From the NCBI GenBank assembly GCA_021613335.1, contig JAJTWR010000347.1:1-64000 (forward strand): a DNA stretch of 64,000 nucleotides, written 5' to 3'. This DNA is from Whitmania pigra. Lineage: Eukaryota; Annelida; Clitellata; Hirudinida; Haemopidae. This document shows, piece by piece, positions 44,701-60,244 of this stretch. The first letter of the stretch is position 1. Each line of letters starts with the position of its first letter. Below the pieces are notes generated by a model. That model saw only the letters and a program-made list of their open reading frames with translations, ran no database searches and was not told the DNA's origin. A program made the position numbers and the translations under genes.

Positions 44701-45126
44701 CAATTCTTTTTCAATAGTTAAAGGTAAAAAAAAGTCGTTAGTAGGGGGTGGTCCCACTGTTGTTCCTTTTTTTGGGTTCAAATCATGATATAAGTTATAC
44801 ATCTTTTTTCAGAGATGGCTGAACCGAGGAATGTCTTTCTTGAAATAGTATCACTAGTTGAATTTTCTGGCCATTGGAAGTTCCATGAGAAACTATTTAA
44901 TATTCTCAGCCTTAAAGCAGAAGATGTCAAAAAATCAAGTCTGGTCAAAGATTTGGATGTTTGGAGCACAGCACTTGTGCTTTCGTATTTCGAATTGAAG
45001 TGTGCAGACATAAAAGAAGAGTGGGAAATGATTAAAATGAAGGCCACGCAATGGATGAGCAAGCAGGATTTGGAAGGTCATTCAGTTGATGATGTTGTGA
45101 AGCAGGCTGGACAGATCCTTCCTTGA
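41798..45126 (+). CDS. VIT and vWA domain protein (VWA5A-like) with tandem exon repeats
   Basis: Resembles vertebrate VWA5A (BCSC-1), a protein with an N-terminal VIT domain and a von Willebrand A domain; its molecular role is poorly defined. Model: exon 1 is only ATG (41798-41800), then 41874-43821, four 105-bp exons (43937-44041, 44155-44259, 44374-44478, 44592-44696) and 44813-45126, totalling 894 aa. The VIT domain is about residues 10-145 (PLKAIRVSVGVSGYLVNVDS). The vWA MIDAS is DRSGS at 292-296, with GGTE and ITDGE downstream. The C-terminal domain has STALVLSYFELK and KATQWMSKQ as in VWA5A. The four middle exons each encode a 35-residue unit (VAEPRWDLKDGKEARQCVK start). The one-codon first exon is inferred from a usable ATG|GT donor; no other in-frame start is seen. 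Confidence 0.85.
43790..44812 (+). repeat. 218-bp exon-intron tandem array within the VWA5A-like gene
   Basis: The unit is one 105-bp exon plus a 113-116-bp intron. Four complete units start at 43937, 44155, 44374 and 44592, and a partial one covers the end of the large exon and its intron (43790-43936). Copies are nearly identical in exon and intron. All exons are phase 1-1, so any number keeps the frame. In the third copy the last exon base before GT is T, not G. Confidence 0.95.
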
Positions 45127-46488
45127 TGATAACTTAATTAAATGCAGTGAAAGACAATGTTCTTAACTATGAAAAACAACTGCTTTTTTAATAACATTAA
45201 TTTCTAAATTGTTACAATTTTATCTTTAAGATCCCTATGGCTTTGCAAATCGATTAAAAACGAATTTGCGGTTTTTGAGTAGAGTTTTATTTTGATTTAG
45301 TCGTTAGCAGACGCGATTATCATTTTATCGAAAATAATTATCATTTGAAATAGATGTAAATATTGAAGGAATGGGTAAGATATCAAATATTACATCAGCT
45401 AAGGATTATAATTATAAATAGAGATTTAATTTGTACATGTGCATTACTTTCACGGATAGTCGTTGTCAAATATTCTGCCATTTCAAATATTTCTAATTTG
45501 GTTATCCGCAGTTAAACGTTTTTGTCTTGTGTTTATTATTAGTTTATGTCAAAACGATTATTAAGCTTGTTATTTTTGCTAGTAATAGCATTATTAATGT
45601 CATAAATAGACATTAATTAATCGATAAAAACATAATGGGCATGATAAAGCCAGGGCTGATTTAGAGGGCGAGGGGTCACGGCCCTCCCCGTCATTTGAAA
45701 AATATAAGAAAAATAAGTAAATCTATTATAAAATAATTAATAAAAAAATAAATTAAAATTTAAAAAATGCATTTTATTTTAATTAACAAGGACCTGCGAG
45801 AGACTGGCCATAAATCGTAACTGGTTTAGTCGTAGGTCATTTTGAAGACACGGCTAAGTACAATTAGAGCATGTCCCAATAGATTAGCAAATGCCGCTTT
45901 CGCGCAGAAGATGCAATCGAGTTTGAAATTTCTCAGCTTTTGACTCAGGATTGTATTATTACGAAGTTTAAACTATTTCATGATTTTATCTGCTTATTCA
46001 AATTTAGCAGTATCCATCGAACGGTGGATTCCAAAGAAAGGACGCTGTATAAATGAACAGTAGTTGCCAAAATGGATGGCACATCTTCTTGTGACTTTTA
46101 CTGTGAGGTTAAATTTAGACAATTTACAATTTAGACAAATTACAATTTACTTAAATTTAGACAACGTACTAATGATGCAATGGTGGTTGAAATGGTCGTC
46201 TGATCAGATGAAAAGAGAGTGGATTCTGTTGAGTACTTAAAAATTGAATTCTATTTTTTAAATCATCAGAATAAGTAGGCTTTAAATAGTATTTTAATCA
46301 TTTCTGCTTTGGTTTTTTTTTATCGACACCAATTTGGGAATTAATCATTTCCATTTTAATTTTTATTTTTAAATGCTAACTGTAGTCAAATCGAAGAACA
46401 TTTTAAGGTCAAACGTTTTGTGATTATACCATTTATTTTATATTTAATCGTACAATTAATATTATTATTAAACTAATTTGCCGACTCG
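45127..46488. other. Spacer between VWA5A-like and Ig genes
   Basis: AT-rich. Holds a relic of VWA5A-like coding sequence (45342-45408) and one hAT-MITE-like terminus, CAGGGCTGATTTAGAGGG, at 45651. No further gene seen. Confidence 0.5.
45342..45408 (+). pseudogene. Fragment of VWA5A-like coding exon
   Basis: About 65 bases resemble 42433-42497 of the gene upstream (CATTTGAAATAGATGTAA, then GGGTAAGAT and ATTACATCAGCTAA). The frame is not maintained. It suggests that a second, now deleted, copy of the gene once lay here. Confidence 0.75.
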
Positions 46489-51399
<4,911 letters not shown>

Positions 51400-51415
51400 A
51401 AAAGTGAAAAATTAT

Positions 51416-51421
51416 AATAAA
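51416..51421 (+). terminator. Polyadenylation signal of the Ig gene
   Basis: AATAAA 17 bases after the stop codon and about 120 bases before the CTC1 start codon. Confidence 0.65.
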
Positions 51422-51542
51422 ATTCCCCATGTTTACCGACGGCGCGAATGCTTCAGGTTTCGTTGTTTAGTTGGATCGGTTAATGAGTTAATTTCGGTTA
51501 CGAAACCCTGACGAGGTTTTTGTTGTGAGTTTTTGTGTTATA

Positions 51543-54500
51543 ATGCCGAAAAGTAATGTCGTGGAAAGGGTAAAGGATTGCAACTATTTCAAAGGCACCG
51601 ATCGGACTTTGTTGGACGTTTTTAGTATCCAGAACTTGGTTAAAAATGAAAAGAGTGTCTTTAGGAAGAATTGCGGTAAATCACATTTACACTTGCGATT
51701 TAAATAGTCATGCAAAATTTTCTAGTTTCAGTAATTTTATTATAAGTTACATAAAATCATTGATTAATTTTTGCAGATGAACATTATGACATATTGGTCG
51801 GCACAGTAAAACCAAATTTTTCTAGCAAACCAATTTGCTACTATGGAATAAAAGCATTTTTAAAATTTGAAGATGAAAGTGCCTCCTTGCCTTGCATTGT
51901 AGCACTAGATTGCATGAATCCAAACATAATCGGATCAGACATAGCTGTTCTGGAATGGAATTTTATTTGGCGTGGTAAAAGAAGAGGGTTAAATATAGCT
52001 TACTTAGAAATCGTCAAAGTGATCTCTTTGGAAGATCCGCCAGTCTTACAAAATTCACGGGTTGTTGAATGCTTGAATGTAGGAGAAAGTTTAATGTTGA
52101 ATTCCAGAACAACACTTGAAGATGATGCAGCTCCTATAATTACAAACATCATTGGAAAAATTTCAGCAGTCAGTGAAGTTTATGGAACCTCAACAGGTCT
52201 GGAATGTTTTCTTGCTTGGGTGGAAGACATAGAAGATCCAAACAGCTTTGTTGTGTTTTCATGCAAGCAATGCAACTTCCTTTGGCTCCAGTCTTGGCTA
52301 CAACAGGGAGAGACATATGTTTTTCAGAATGTTTCTCCTGAAATATTGAAATCTCAGAGAGGCAATGCCTTTTGCTTCAAAGCTACTAACAAATTATCAT
52401 TAGAATTACTTAATCCTGAGAGAATTTCAGTAAAATCCCTTTCTTCCAAAGACGTTCTCAAAATGCACGACCGGAGCGATGCGTCTGATTTCGACAGAGA
52501 TGGTTATAGACTCGACATCCATTATCCGGATTTTAAAGGTCTCACTTCTGTCAGTGGAATTGTCTCAGAGGCCAAGTACTCTCACTTTGGTAGGTTCACT
52601 TTGAATAATGAGATCAAAGTTTACATGCACATGTCAGGGAACAGTAACTTTGAACACGTGAGGACTGGAACTGAGGTTACGTTGGAAAATGTCAGATTCT
52701 CTGCTGGATTGGTTGTTGGTGGTAGGATGAGTAGACTGTTGGTCAAGTCGTGGACACACGAAGAGTCGTGGACACACGAAGAGTCGTCTGCCGACGGCTT
52801 TTCAAATAATGCTCGGGAAATTGGACTTCACTCGGACGATTCGAAACCGTTCAGGATTCTTTCTGAGTTGCTCGAGTCGTGCGACTATGCGAGTCCAAGA
52901 CAGCTGGAAAATTTACTCGACGACGTTGCAGTCCCTCTGCGCCAGTTTTGTCCGATCTCATCACGAAAATCAATTTCAAAACTTACAAAGATTTCTTTTC
53001 GACAGCCATACACCAGCAAATAAAAGCAGGTTTTGATTTTCAAGAACTGCCAGACTTCGGAAATTCAAAGTTGGTATCGGTTCCTGTACTTTATATGGAA
53101 CCTCTAAAAAAACTTGAGAATTTTGTGTTCAGGGAACACAACAAATCCATTCAGTTTGGCAGTAGAAGTTTGACTTCTCAAGATAGATACTTTAAATTCT
53201 CAACAATCAAAGACCTAGTCACTCTAGATCCAGGAAATGATAAGTTTATGCTGTTTGAGAGGGTACAGAATTATTGGGAATGTAAAATCATGGCGAGCTG
53301 TGGCCCAGAACATGACACTTGTGTGCTGGGAATTTTGAAGTTGGACAAGCAGAGGGCATGCCTTTCATTGGTCGATTCGGAGAATTTCATCGAGTGCGTG
53401 GTGACGGACATTTCGGATGAGCTTTCCATTCATTCGTGCTTCGAGTCTCGAAGCTGCAGGCTCCAATGTAGATCCTCTCCATATGGCTCTCAATTGGCAG
53501 CTTGCCCTTATGCTCACACAGCCTTCGTTGACTGCTTAATCAGAGTTGACAAGTTTTTTTTAGTTTCCGAGTATTTCAAGAGAGATCCGAGTTTACAGAC
53601 AGAAGGTTCGTCTGTAGACGGTTGCGAGAAGAGGTACATCGTTTTTTCGGCTGCCGACGTCGTTTCCTTCGGTTCTCAGATGTTCTTAGAAGTTGGCATA
53701 TCGAGTTTTCCTAGCTGGCCCACTCAGGAAGATGTACTCAAATTTGATAAGGCAGACTTTTCTTCATCAGATTGGACTAATTTTTCACTACTGCCTATTC
53801 AGGATAACCACTTCACTTATGAATGTTTTATCTTATATCGCCTGCTTGAAAGCTGCACTGACTTTTCCTGTGATGGGTTGACGGAATGTCTAGAGAATCA
53901 GAAATCAGATGTATGCTCCTGTTGCGTGTCCTTCGTTTTTGTTGTCAAAAGCAAAGATGGACCAATTGCCAGAGTCAAAAAGCCTGACTCCAAAGATGTT
54001 GATTTGTCTGAAGTTTTAAAAAATTACTTGAAGGAAATTGAAACTTTTGATTCGGTACCTTCAGATGAAGGAGAAACATCATTAGGATTGCGTGATCCTC
54101 CAGACTGGAAGAACCTCAAGAGCCTAATTCCCCCTCCAAATCTGGTAAATCCGAAAGATGTAAAATTCTTTGAAAGCAAAAATATTTACCAGTTTGGTAT
54201 GACAGGCTACATAGCTGAGTTCAAAAATAGTGTCTGTGAATTTTGTTTGAAAAGCAAAAACATGTCGAGACAAGATAAAAGATTTCAAGAACACTTTGGT
54301 CCAATGGAATTTAAAGACAACTCTGAAGAGGTGCTGTTGGTGTTTTCTGAAAGTTGTGCTGGATGGTATCCTACGCTTCGCACAGGATGCGTTTACAAGG
54401 TCGAGATCAAGAAACCTTCAAGTGCAGCCGTTGGACGACAGTTCGAACCCTGTGCAAAAAAGTTGAAGAATTTCATTAGAAAGAAACTTGTCCAATTATA

Positions 54501-56198
54501 TGGCTGGAAATATGTCATCGAAATATCTGATAACAGAGGTGTAACCATCAAACGATCTTACAGTGATTGGTTTGGTTCTACATTCCAGAATCCATTTTGC
54601 GAAAATGACGGATTGGTCGATAACATCAAATCGTCCTACCTTAAACTTTCAAAGTTTTTGATGTTCACAGATGAAGGAAGAATCAAATTGGGCGGGGATT
54701 TTGAAACATTGGTGGGTGTTGTCATCATGAAAAGGTTCAATTCACCCAAATATTCTGTGGACGTTCAGAGACATTCCTCCAAACCAGATTTCTTTTCCAA
54801 TATGGGCAGCTCATTGCCCGATCACCGCAATGTTGTCATCACTCTCCAACTTCTAGGATCAGAAGAGATGGTAAAGGTTTTGATAGTGAACAACAAGGTT
54901 TACAAGTACAGCCTGGGAGTATTGACAGGTTGTTGCATCTGCTTCAGATGCGTGCTTCGGACGGATTTCTCTAGCACCGGGAAGCGCAGTTCCATTCTTT
55001 ACAGCTTCCTATCCGTTTCCACCCTCGAGGTTCTGAGTTTTCCCAGTGATCCGTTCAGTCCGCTGGATGGAAATTCAACCACGAGGTTTAACTTCAAAAA
55101 CCGCAGAATCCATGTTGCAGAAGCCGAGAGCCACAAAGAGGGAGATCAGACATTGACATCGCAGCAGATTCAAATGAATGTTGACAATACGGCTAACCTG
55201 TTTGAATACTCAGAATGTCAGGAATCCTCCGATAGATGTCGTGAAACAGTAACCTCGAACACCAGCCTACCTTATCAATTCCTGAGAGAATTACTCTACA
55301 AGAACAGCATGAACAGCATTACGTCAAATGTATTCATTGACAAGGTATCTCAAGTGATATTGTATTATGCCTGCCCAAGGCATCCTGATGCCAAAAAGGC
55401 TGACAGAATGGAATCCCTCTGTTTGTCTTGCCAGTCAGACTTGACAATGTTCAGGGCCACAGTTAGACTGGAGGTCTGCGATTCAACAAACAATTCTTAC
55501 ATCACCTGCTGTGATGAACTTGCCAGGAAGACATTGAATTTGTCAGAACAAAGCTGGAAAGAGTTGGGAGAGCTGGTTAAGTCACTACCGACCAAAAATA
55601 TTTTTTGGTCTTCTGCACAGAAAACCAGCTCTGAGGAATACGGCCTGTCCTCTGGTAATGATCCTTTATTTCAAAAGTAATCTAATTTTTTGTTTGCTTT
55701 GATTAATTTATTAATTTTTTAGTATTAATATTAAGCCTATAAATGTTCGGTTCTGTTTAATATTCTATTTTCAACTATTAAACACTCTCCAGTACATCTC
55801 CTAGAATCAGTCTTTAGCCACTTGTGGATGTGTATCCTTAAGCCGATAACAGATTATTAGTTTGTAAGATTAAATTATCTTTTTTTTCAGATTTAAAACT
55901 ATTCATTGGCATGCTGGTCAACTCGGATCATGTCCAAAGACGAGTTCTGATCACTGGGATTCGCTTCAGATCCTTAATTAACCAAGATCGGTCAAAGTCC
56001 TTTGACATGAAGTTTGGACCCCGTCCTGTGGACCTCGTCAAATCCTCCGATTCAGAAGTAGAGTCAAAGCTTGGGCAGAGGGAAAGGCAAAATGCCTGCT
56101 CTTATTACGTTAACTCTCTTACAGATTCTGAGTTTGATTCTAAATTGCCAGCAATTAACTTGGAACTGAGAGACATTGTTGAAATTAGTTCTTATTGA
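51543..56198 (+). CDS. CTC1: CTC1, CST telomere-maintenance complex subunit, one frame break
   Basis: CTC1 is the large OB-fold subunit of the CST complex (CTC1-STN1-TEN1), which binds telomeric single strands and helps DNA polymerase alpha-primase fill in the C-strand. Exons: 51543-51675, 51777-55654, 55891-56198, about 1,439 codons. Recognition rests on several blocks in the family order: SVSGIVSEAKYSHFGRFTL, an OB strand set at VLGILKLDKQRACLSLVDS with DCLIRVDKFFLV, STLEVLSFPSDPF, then a C-terminal zinc-ribbon-like YYACPRHP...LCLSCQ followed by FRATVRLEVCDST. The large exon changes frame between about 52925 and 52965: exon lengths sum to one base short of whole codons. A tandem 18-bp repeat gives SWTHEE twice (52747-52782). 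The start is the first ATG in frame, only 144 bases from the previous gene's stop. Confidence 0.85.
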
Positions 56199-56204
56199 AA
56201 TAAA
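56199..56204 (+). terminator. CTC1 polyadenylation signal
   Basis: AATAAA begins at the first base after the CTC1 TGA stop codon, implying a very short 3' UTR. Confidence 0.6.
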
Positions 56205-56828
56205 TGCAGGATTTCAATAGGCTTGTCTCTTATTTCATATTTTGGAGGTTCAGAGTTCCTTGGCTCTTTCCAACAATGTGCATTCTATGAATTTCATAAT
56301 AACAAATAATATAATTTTTTGTATTCCTATTTAACAGTCAAAAAATTACAATATTTGATGGAATTTACATTTTTGAGAGTTTTAAATCTTGATAAAATAA
56401 TTTGTTAAAGTTTCGATTGATGAGCCGGGGAGGCTTCGCTCTTTTGCTACTTACCCCTTAGCAAATTTTAAAAATCACAATTGCCAGTTATGGAAATTTG
56501 GAGTCATTGCTTTCACAAACCCCGCATGTTAATCGATTTCAATTTGTTTTTCTAGTTTAAATTACTTTAGTTTTTCTCTACTTCGAATATCAATTAAGAT
56601 TGCTGACACAATTACATTTAGCACCACATCTATTGTATTTAAAACGTGAACTCTGGGCACATATTTCCAAATTATTTAGTTTCAAGTTTAATAATATTTT
56701 AAAAAATATTTTATAACAAAAATTAATTACATCGATAACTTCATATACTTTGCTTTTTAAACTACATCTATTCACACTACTATAATAAAATTTTCACTGC
56801 CTGCGCTGTATTCGCACATTTTCGAAAA
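56205..56828. other. Spacer between CTC1 and the first ankyrin gene
   Basis: About 620 bases of AT-rich sequence; must contain the promoter of the next gene. No element recognised. Confidence 0.5.
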
Positions 56829-58779
56829 ATGATGAAATCATTCCGCTCTCTAAGTTTTTATGCAAGCTGTTTTCGTTGCAGGCCATCATTCAATGGCAAT
56901 CAACCGAGCTCTCTGATTGCACCAAACCGAAATCGTTTTAAATTCAGTGGTGATTCTTTATTTAAGAGGCTCGGAACATTTGCTTCGCTTGGTTATTTGA
57001 CAGCTTATTATCAGGTTGAGGTGGAGAAGTCATGTTAGTACCTGTAACACATCGAAAGTTTATTTTCTAATGAGTGCACTTTTAGAACTTAGTGTTAATG
57101 TAAATGCATTTCTCTTTTTAGTGAAACAGTTATTTATAGCTTCCAAGCAGAACAGAGATTCTCAAATTAAATGGTAAAGTAATTAACTTAGCTGCAGACT
57201 TTTTATTAAGATTTAATTGTTACTTTTTCAACTGTGGCATATTGTGACAGTTATTATTACATTCGTATGTAAATAAGTTTAAATATGTAATTTAATGTGT
57301 CGTGTTCGAAACCCAGCCTGCACTGCAACAAGCGCCCTTGTGAAGGAGCGCTATATAAATGGTTACGAGAAGCGCCTCTGACGCGAAGTCCAAATCATCC
57401 TAGTTATGCAACGGACTTTAATCAAATGAATAAATAAATAAACGCCTCTGACGCTATGCATATGGCGCTATATAAATGAAGTTACAATTACTTACAATTA
57501 CAATAATCAAATCGATAATTTTGTTTTAGGATATTGGAGGACGGCAAAGTATATGTTGATGCAAAGCATGAATTAGGATGGACTTGTTTGACTATCGCAG
57601 TTGTGAACAACAACTTAAAGTTGGTCGCAATTTTTTAATTTGCATATATATATTATTATATATATTTTATTAATATGTTTTTATTTTTTACTGTTATATG
57701 TCAAAAAATAATGTCTGCAAATACATATGCAATTTTAAAATCGTATTTGAGGACGACGTCGTGAGGAATAGAATCTTGAAACTGGCAACTTATGTTGTTT
57801 AAAAGTTCGTGAAAAAGATGTGCCCATGAAGCGATGGAGACATCAATTGTCTTACTTTTATTTAATTTTTCAGAGCAGCAAGAACTTTACTGGAAGCTGG
57901 TGCCAATCCTAATTTGAGTTATGATTTTAAAAAAGAAAACGCTGACTATTCTGAAGAAACGCCACCTCACGGTAAGTAATCCTAGAATATTAAGACATAA
58001 ACGATAACAAAACTTCAAATATGATTTTGAAATACCAAATACACGTAGCAAAAATGGTATTCACAGATTTACTGCTTTTCAGTGACTCTCTGTAAAGGTA
58101 ACGAGTTGTGCAAACGTCTGAACAAATGCATGGACTTTCGAGGTTTTACAAACCTTCACTTTGCAGTTCTTCTTGATAACGAAGAAATGGTTGAAGTTCT
58201 GATGGAAGCAGGTTATTTTTGGTTATTTATTGGTTGCTAATTAATTAGCGGATAATGTTCTTTGACGTTTCAACATGACTCCCTTTATCTCAACAAAGGT
58301 GCTGATCCATTAATAAAGAACAAACACGGACTCACTCCTTTGGATTACGCCAGAGATCCCAGGTTGATACATCTCATGAGGAAAGGGAGGGAAAATGTAA
58401 GGAAATGCACATTTATTTTATGCCACTTTTAGTGAACTATTAGACAAATCCAACAATTAATTTAGAGTTAAATTAGATGCAACACGCAACAAAAATTGCA
58501 ACATTAATTACTTCAATTTTATTTTATCATTTCTTGAACGTCATTAAGCAAGCATTATAACAAAGTATTTTAATTTCTTAAAAATAACCAGTCAAAAGTA
58601 GGCCACCTAAGTAGAACTGCTACTGTGTATTCAAGGTACCTATTTATTAATTATAACTGCCTTTGTTGTAGTTTATCTCAGAGAAAGGAGAAGTGAAAAA
58701 ACGGTCAAAAATGGAGAGATTTGCCAGCACATTTCTTACTGTTTCTGCAATTGTCGTTTTTGCTTACAGTCTTGGATGA
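56829..58779 (+). CDS. CLPB-type ankyrin protein without AAA+ domain, paralogue 1
   Basis: Exons: 56829-57033, 57122-57173, 57530-57619, 57874-57971, 58083-58211, 58299-58396, 58672-58779. They total exactly 260 codons (259 aa). The N-terminus is rich in Arg, Ser and aromatics without acids for about 45 residues (MMKSFRSLSFYASCFRCRPS), as in mitochondrial presequences. Ankyrin repeats follow: DAKHELGWTCLTIAVVNNNL, LLEAGANPNLSYDF, MDFRGFTNLHFAVLLDNEEM and GADPLIKNKHGLTPLDYARD. Sequence and spacing are those of the ankyrin insert of mitochondrial CLPB/SKD3. The protein then ends with a basic stretch and a hydrophobic C-terminal segment (241-259, FLTVSAIVVFAYSLG) instead of an AAA+ ATPase. It may be a tail-anchored mitochondrial protein; function unknown. 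Confidence 0.82.
57298..57500 (+). mobile_element. SINE (tail type B) with a nested SINE-tail insertion
   Basis: Lies in intron 2 of the first ankyrin gene. A B-box-like GTTCGAAACCC is followed by GGAGCGCTATATAAATGG and GAAGCGCCTCTGACGC, then, after an insertion, TATGCATATGGCGCTATATA and AATGAAGTTACAATTAC. The interrupted body matches the uninterrupted copy at 13519-13596 (complement). Confidence 0.8.
57385..57442 (+). mobile_element. 58-bp truncated SINE tail (type A) with 12-bp target duplication
   Basis: GTCCAAATCATCCTAG, then ATGCAACGGACTTTAAT and an A/T-rich (AAAT)n tail. It is flanked by CGCCTCTGACGC at 57373-57384 and 57443-57454, an exact target-site duplication. It is therefore younger than the host SINE. 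Confidence 0.88.
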
Positions 58780-58803
58780 TTACAAATTTTGAGGAAATCC
58801 AGG

Positions 58804-58809
58804 AATAAA
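58804..58809 (+). terminator. Polyadenylation signal of ankyrin paralogue 1
   Basis: AATAAA 24 bases after the stop codon. Confidence 0.7.
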
Positions 58810-59527
58810 TAATGTGCCCAGGAGACATTTTTGTGGCCTGCTTGGTTTATAAAACCGTTAACAAATTAACATGACTGACCACTTGATAATTTTTTTAAAT
58901 TAGTAGCCTCTTCATCTTTTTTCAACTTTTCTGCTTTCAGGTTTGAATTCGTTTATTTTCAAAAAACTATATTCAAATAGCCAAAAAAAAATCACACCAA
59001 AACAAGATTCACAAATTCATTAATGAACTATCCCAAGGGAATTAATTCCCGTCTAGGGGATAGGTTGTTTCAATTTGACAAATTTAAAGGGGCGTTTGAA
59101 AGGGTCTTTGCATATATATAAACTTCTAATGGTAACGACAGGTGAAAATTAATGGCAACAACTGAGAGACGATGAATAATCGGAATAATGAATAAGCGAT
59201 GTAATCAACGAGGAAAAAACCAGGATAATAAAATGAATGATAAGGTGGAAATGTGGCTAACAGGTTCAACAGGTGGATAGAATGTGTTTTTTAAGATGGG
59301 ATTTAAATAGTGAGGAACTGTTTAGAGAAACAAGGGACGACGGTCTTTTCTGCTTGATTTTAACTTTCTGGTAACTCTAGCTACAAACATTGCTTGTGCG
59401 TGTTTTATACAGATGCTATGGCTTAGCAACAAAAGGGTGGTCGCTGTCCAAATTGAATATTGATAATGTTAAGCGGGGTGAAGAGCAAAGTTGTGAACAC
59501 TAGATGGGCTGATGTTCATAGTAAATC

Positions 59528-59719
59528 CAGGGCTGTAATTTGAAGGGGGGAGGCAATGGCCTTTCCCGAATTTAGACTAGACGCAAAAAAGGTCATCTCA
59601 TATTTTACGAGGGTTGCCCTTCCCTTCCCCTGAATTTTGGCTAGAAGCAAAAAAAAGCCGTCTTCTCAAGTTGTGAGAGGGTTTGCCTCCTCTTGGAAAA
59701 AGATAAAATTACGTCCCTC
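59528..59719. mobile_element. 192-bp hAT-type MITE with 8-bp target duplication
   Basis: Begins CAGGGCTGTAATTT and ends AAATTACGTCCCTC, giving imperfect terminal inverted repeats of about 14 bp. The exact 8-bp duplication AGTAAATC flanks it (59520-59527 and 59720-59727). Eight-base duplications and CAGGG-like ends are the hallmark of hAT elements. Internally, two diverged 35-bp direct repeats include CTAGACGCAAAAAAGG and CTAGAAGCAAAAAAAAGC. No coding capacity. Confidence 0.88.
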
Positions 59720-60244
59720 AGTAAATCTTGATAGTTGACAAGTACGCAACGTGACTGCTTACGCTGTTTGCAACAAGCTTTGAGATATCAGGCTGTTCAT
59801 GAAATGGACTAATTATCACGCACAAACTTTGGGAGGAACAAACTAAGACAATTATTCGGTGATTTCTCTGGAATGCTCTGAACATAACAAATTGAGATAC
59901 ATAAACAATAGATTTTATATATTTGTAATTTATTGATATTCCTTATATATAGCTGTATATTTTATTATTTTTTAATGCTTTTTATTGAGTCAATTTTCAA
60001 AGAAACATGCACTGTCTAAAATACGACATTTTTATCATAAACAGATTTTAAGGAAACTGCTAAATTATTGTGTTGAAATTTTGCTAAATAATATTTTTTT
60101 TAAATTTGTTAATTAGAAAATATATTTACTTAAGGTATTTTGCTGCGTTTAAATTTTAAAACAAAGGCAAAAAATTCATATCTTCCGAGACATTCAGGTG
60201 ATTGTGAACGATTTTTTTTCTAGTTCTTCAACATTGTCGGAAAT

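Larger units (their letters stand above)
58780..60244. other. Spacer between the two ankyrin paralogues
   Basis: AT-rich sequence with the hAT-type MITE at 59528-59719. No third ankyrin copy or AAA+ coding exon was seen here on either strand. Confidence 0.55.

Noticed and set aside
43939..44788. Several short separate genes starting at each repeat of the VWA5A-like array
   Set aside because: The ATG-like starts and stops fall when the introns are read through. Splice sites and phases show that they are exons of one gene.
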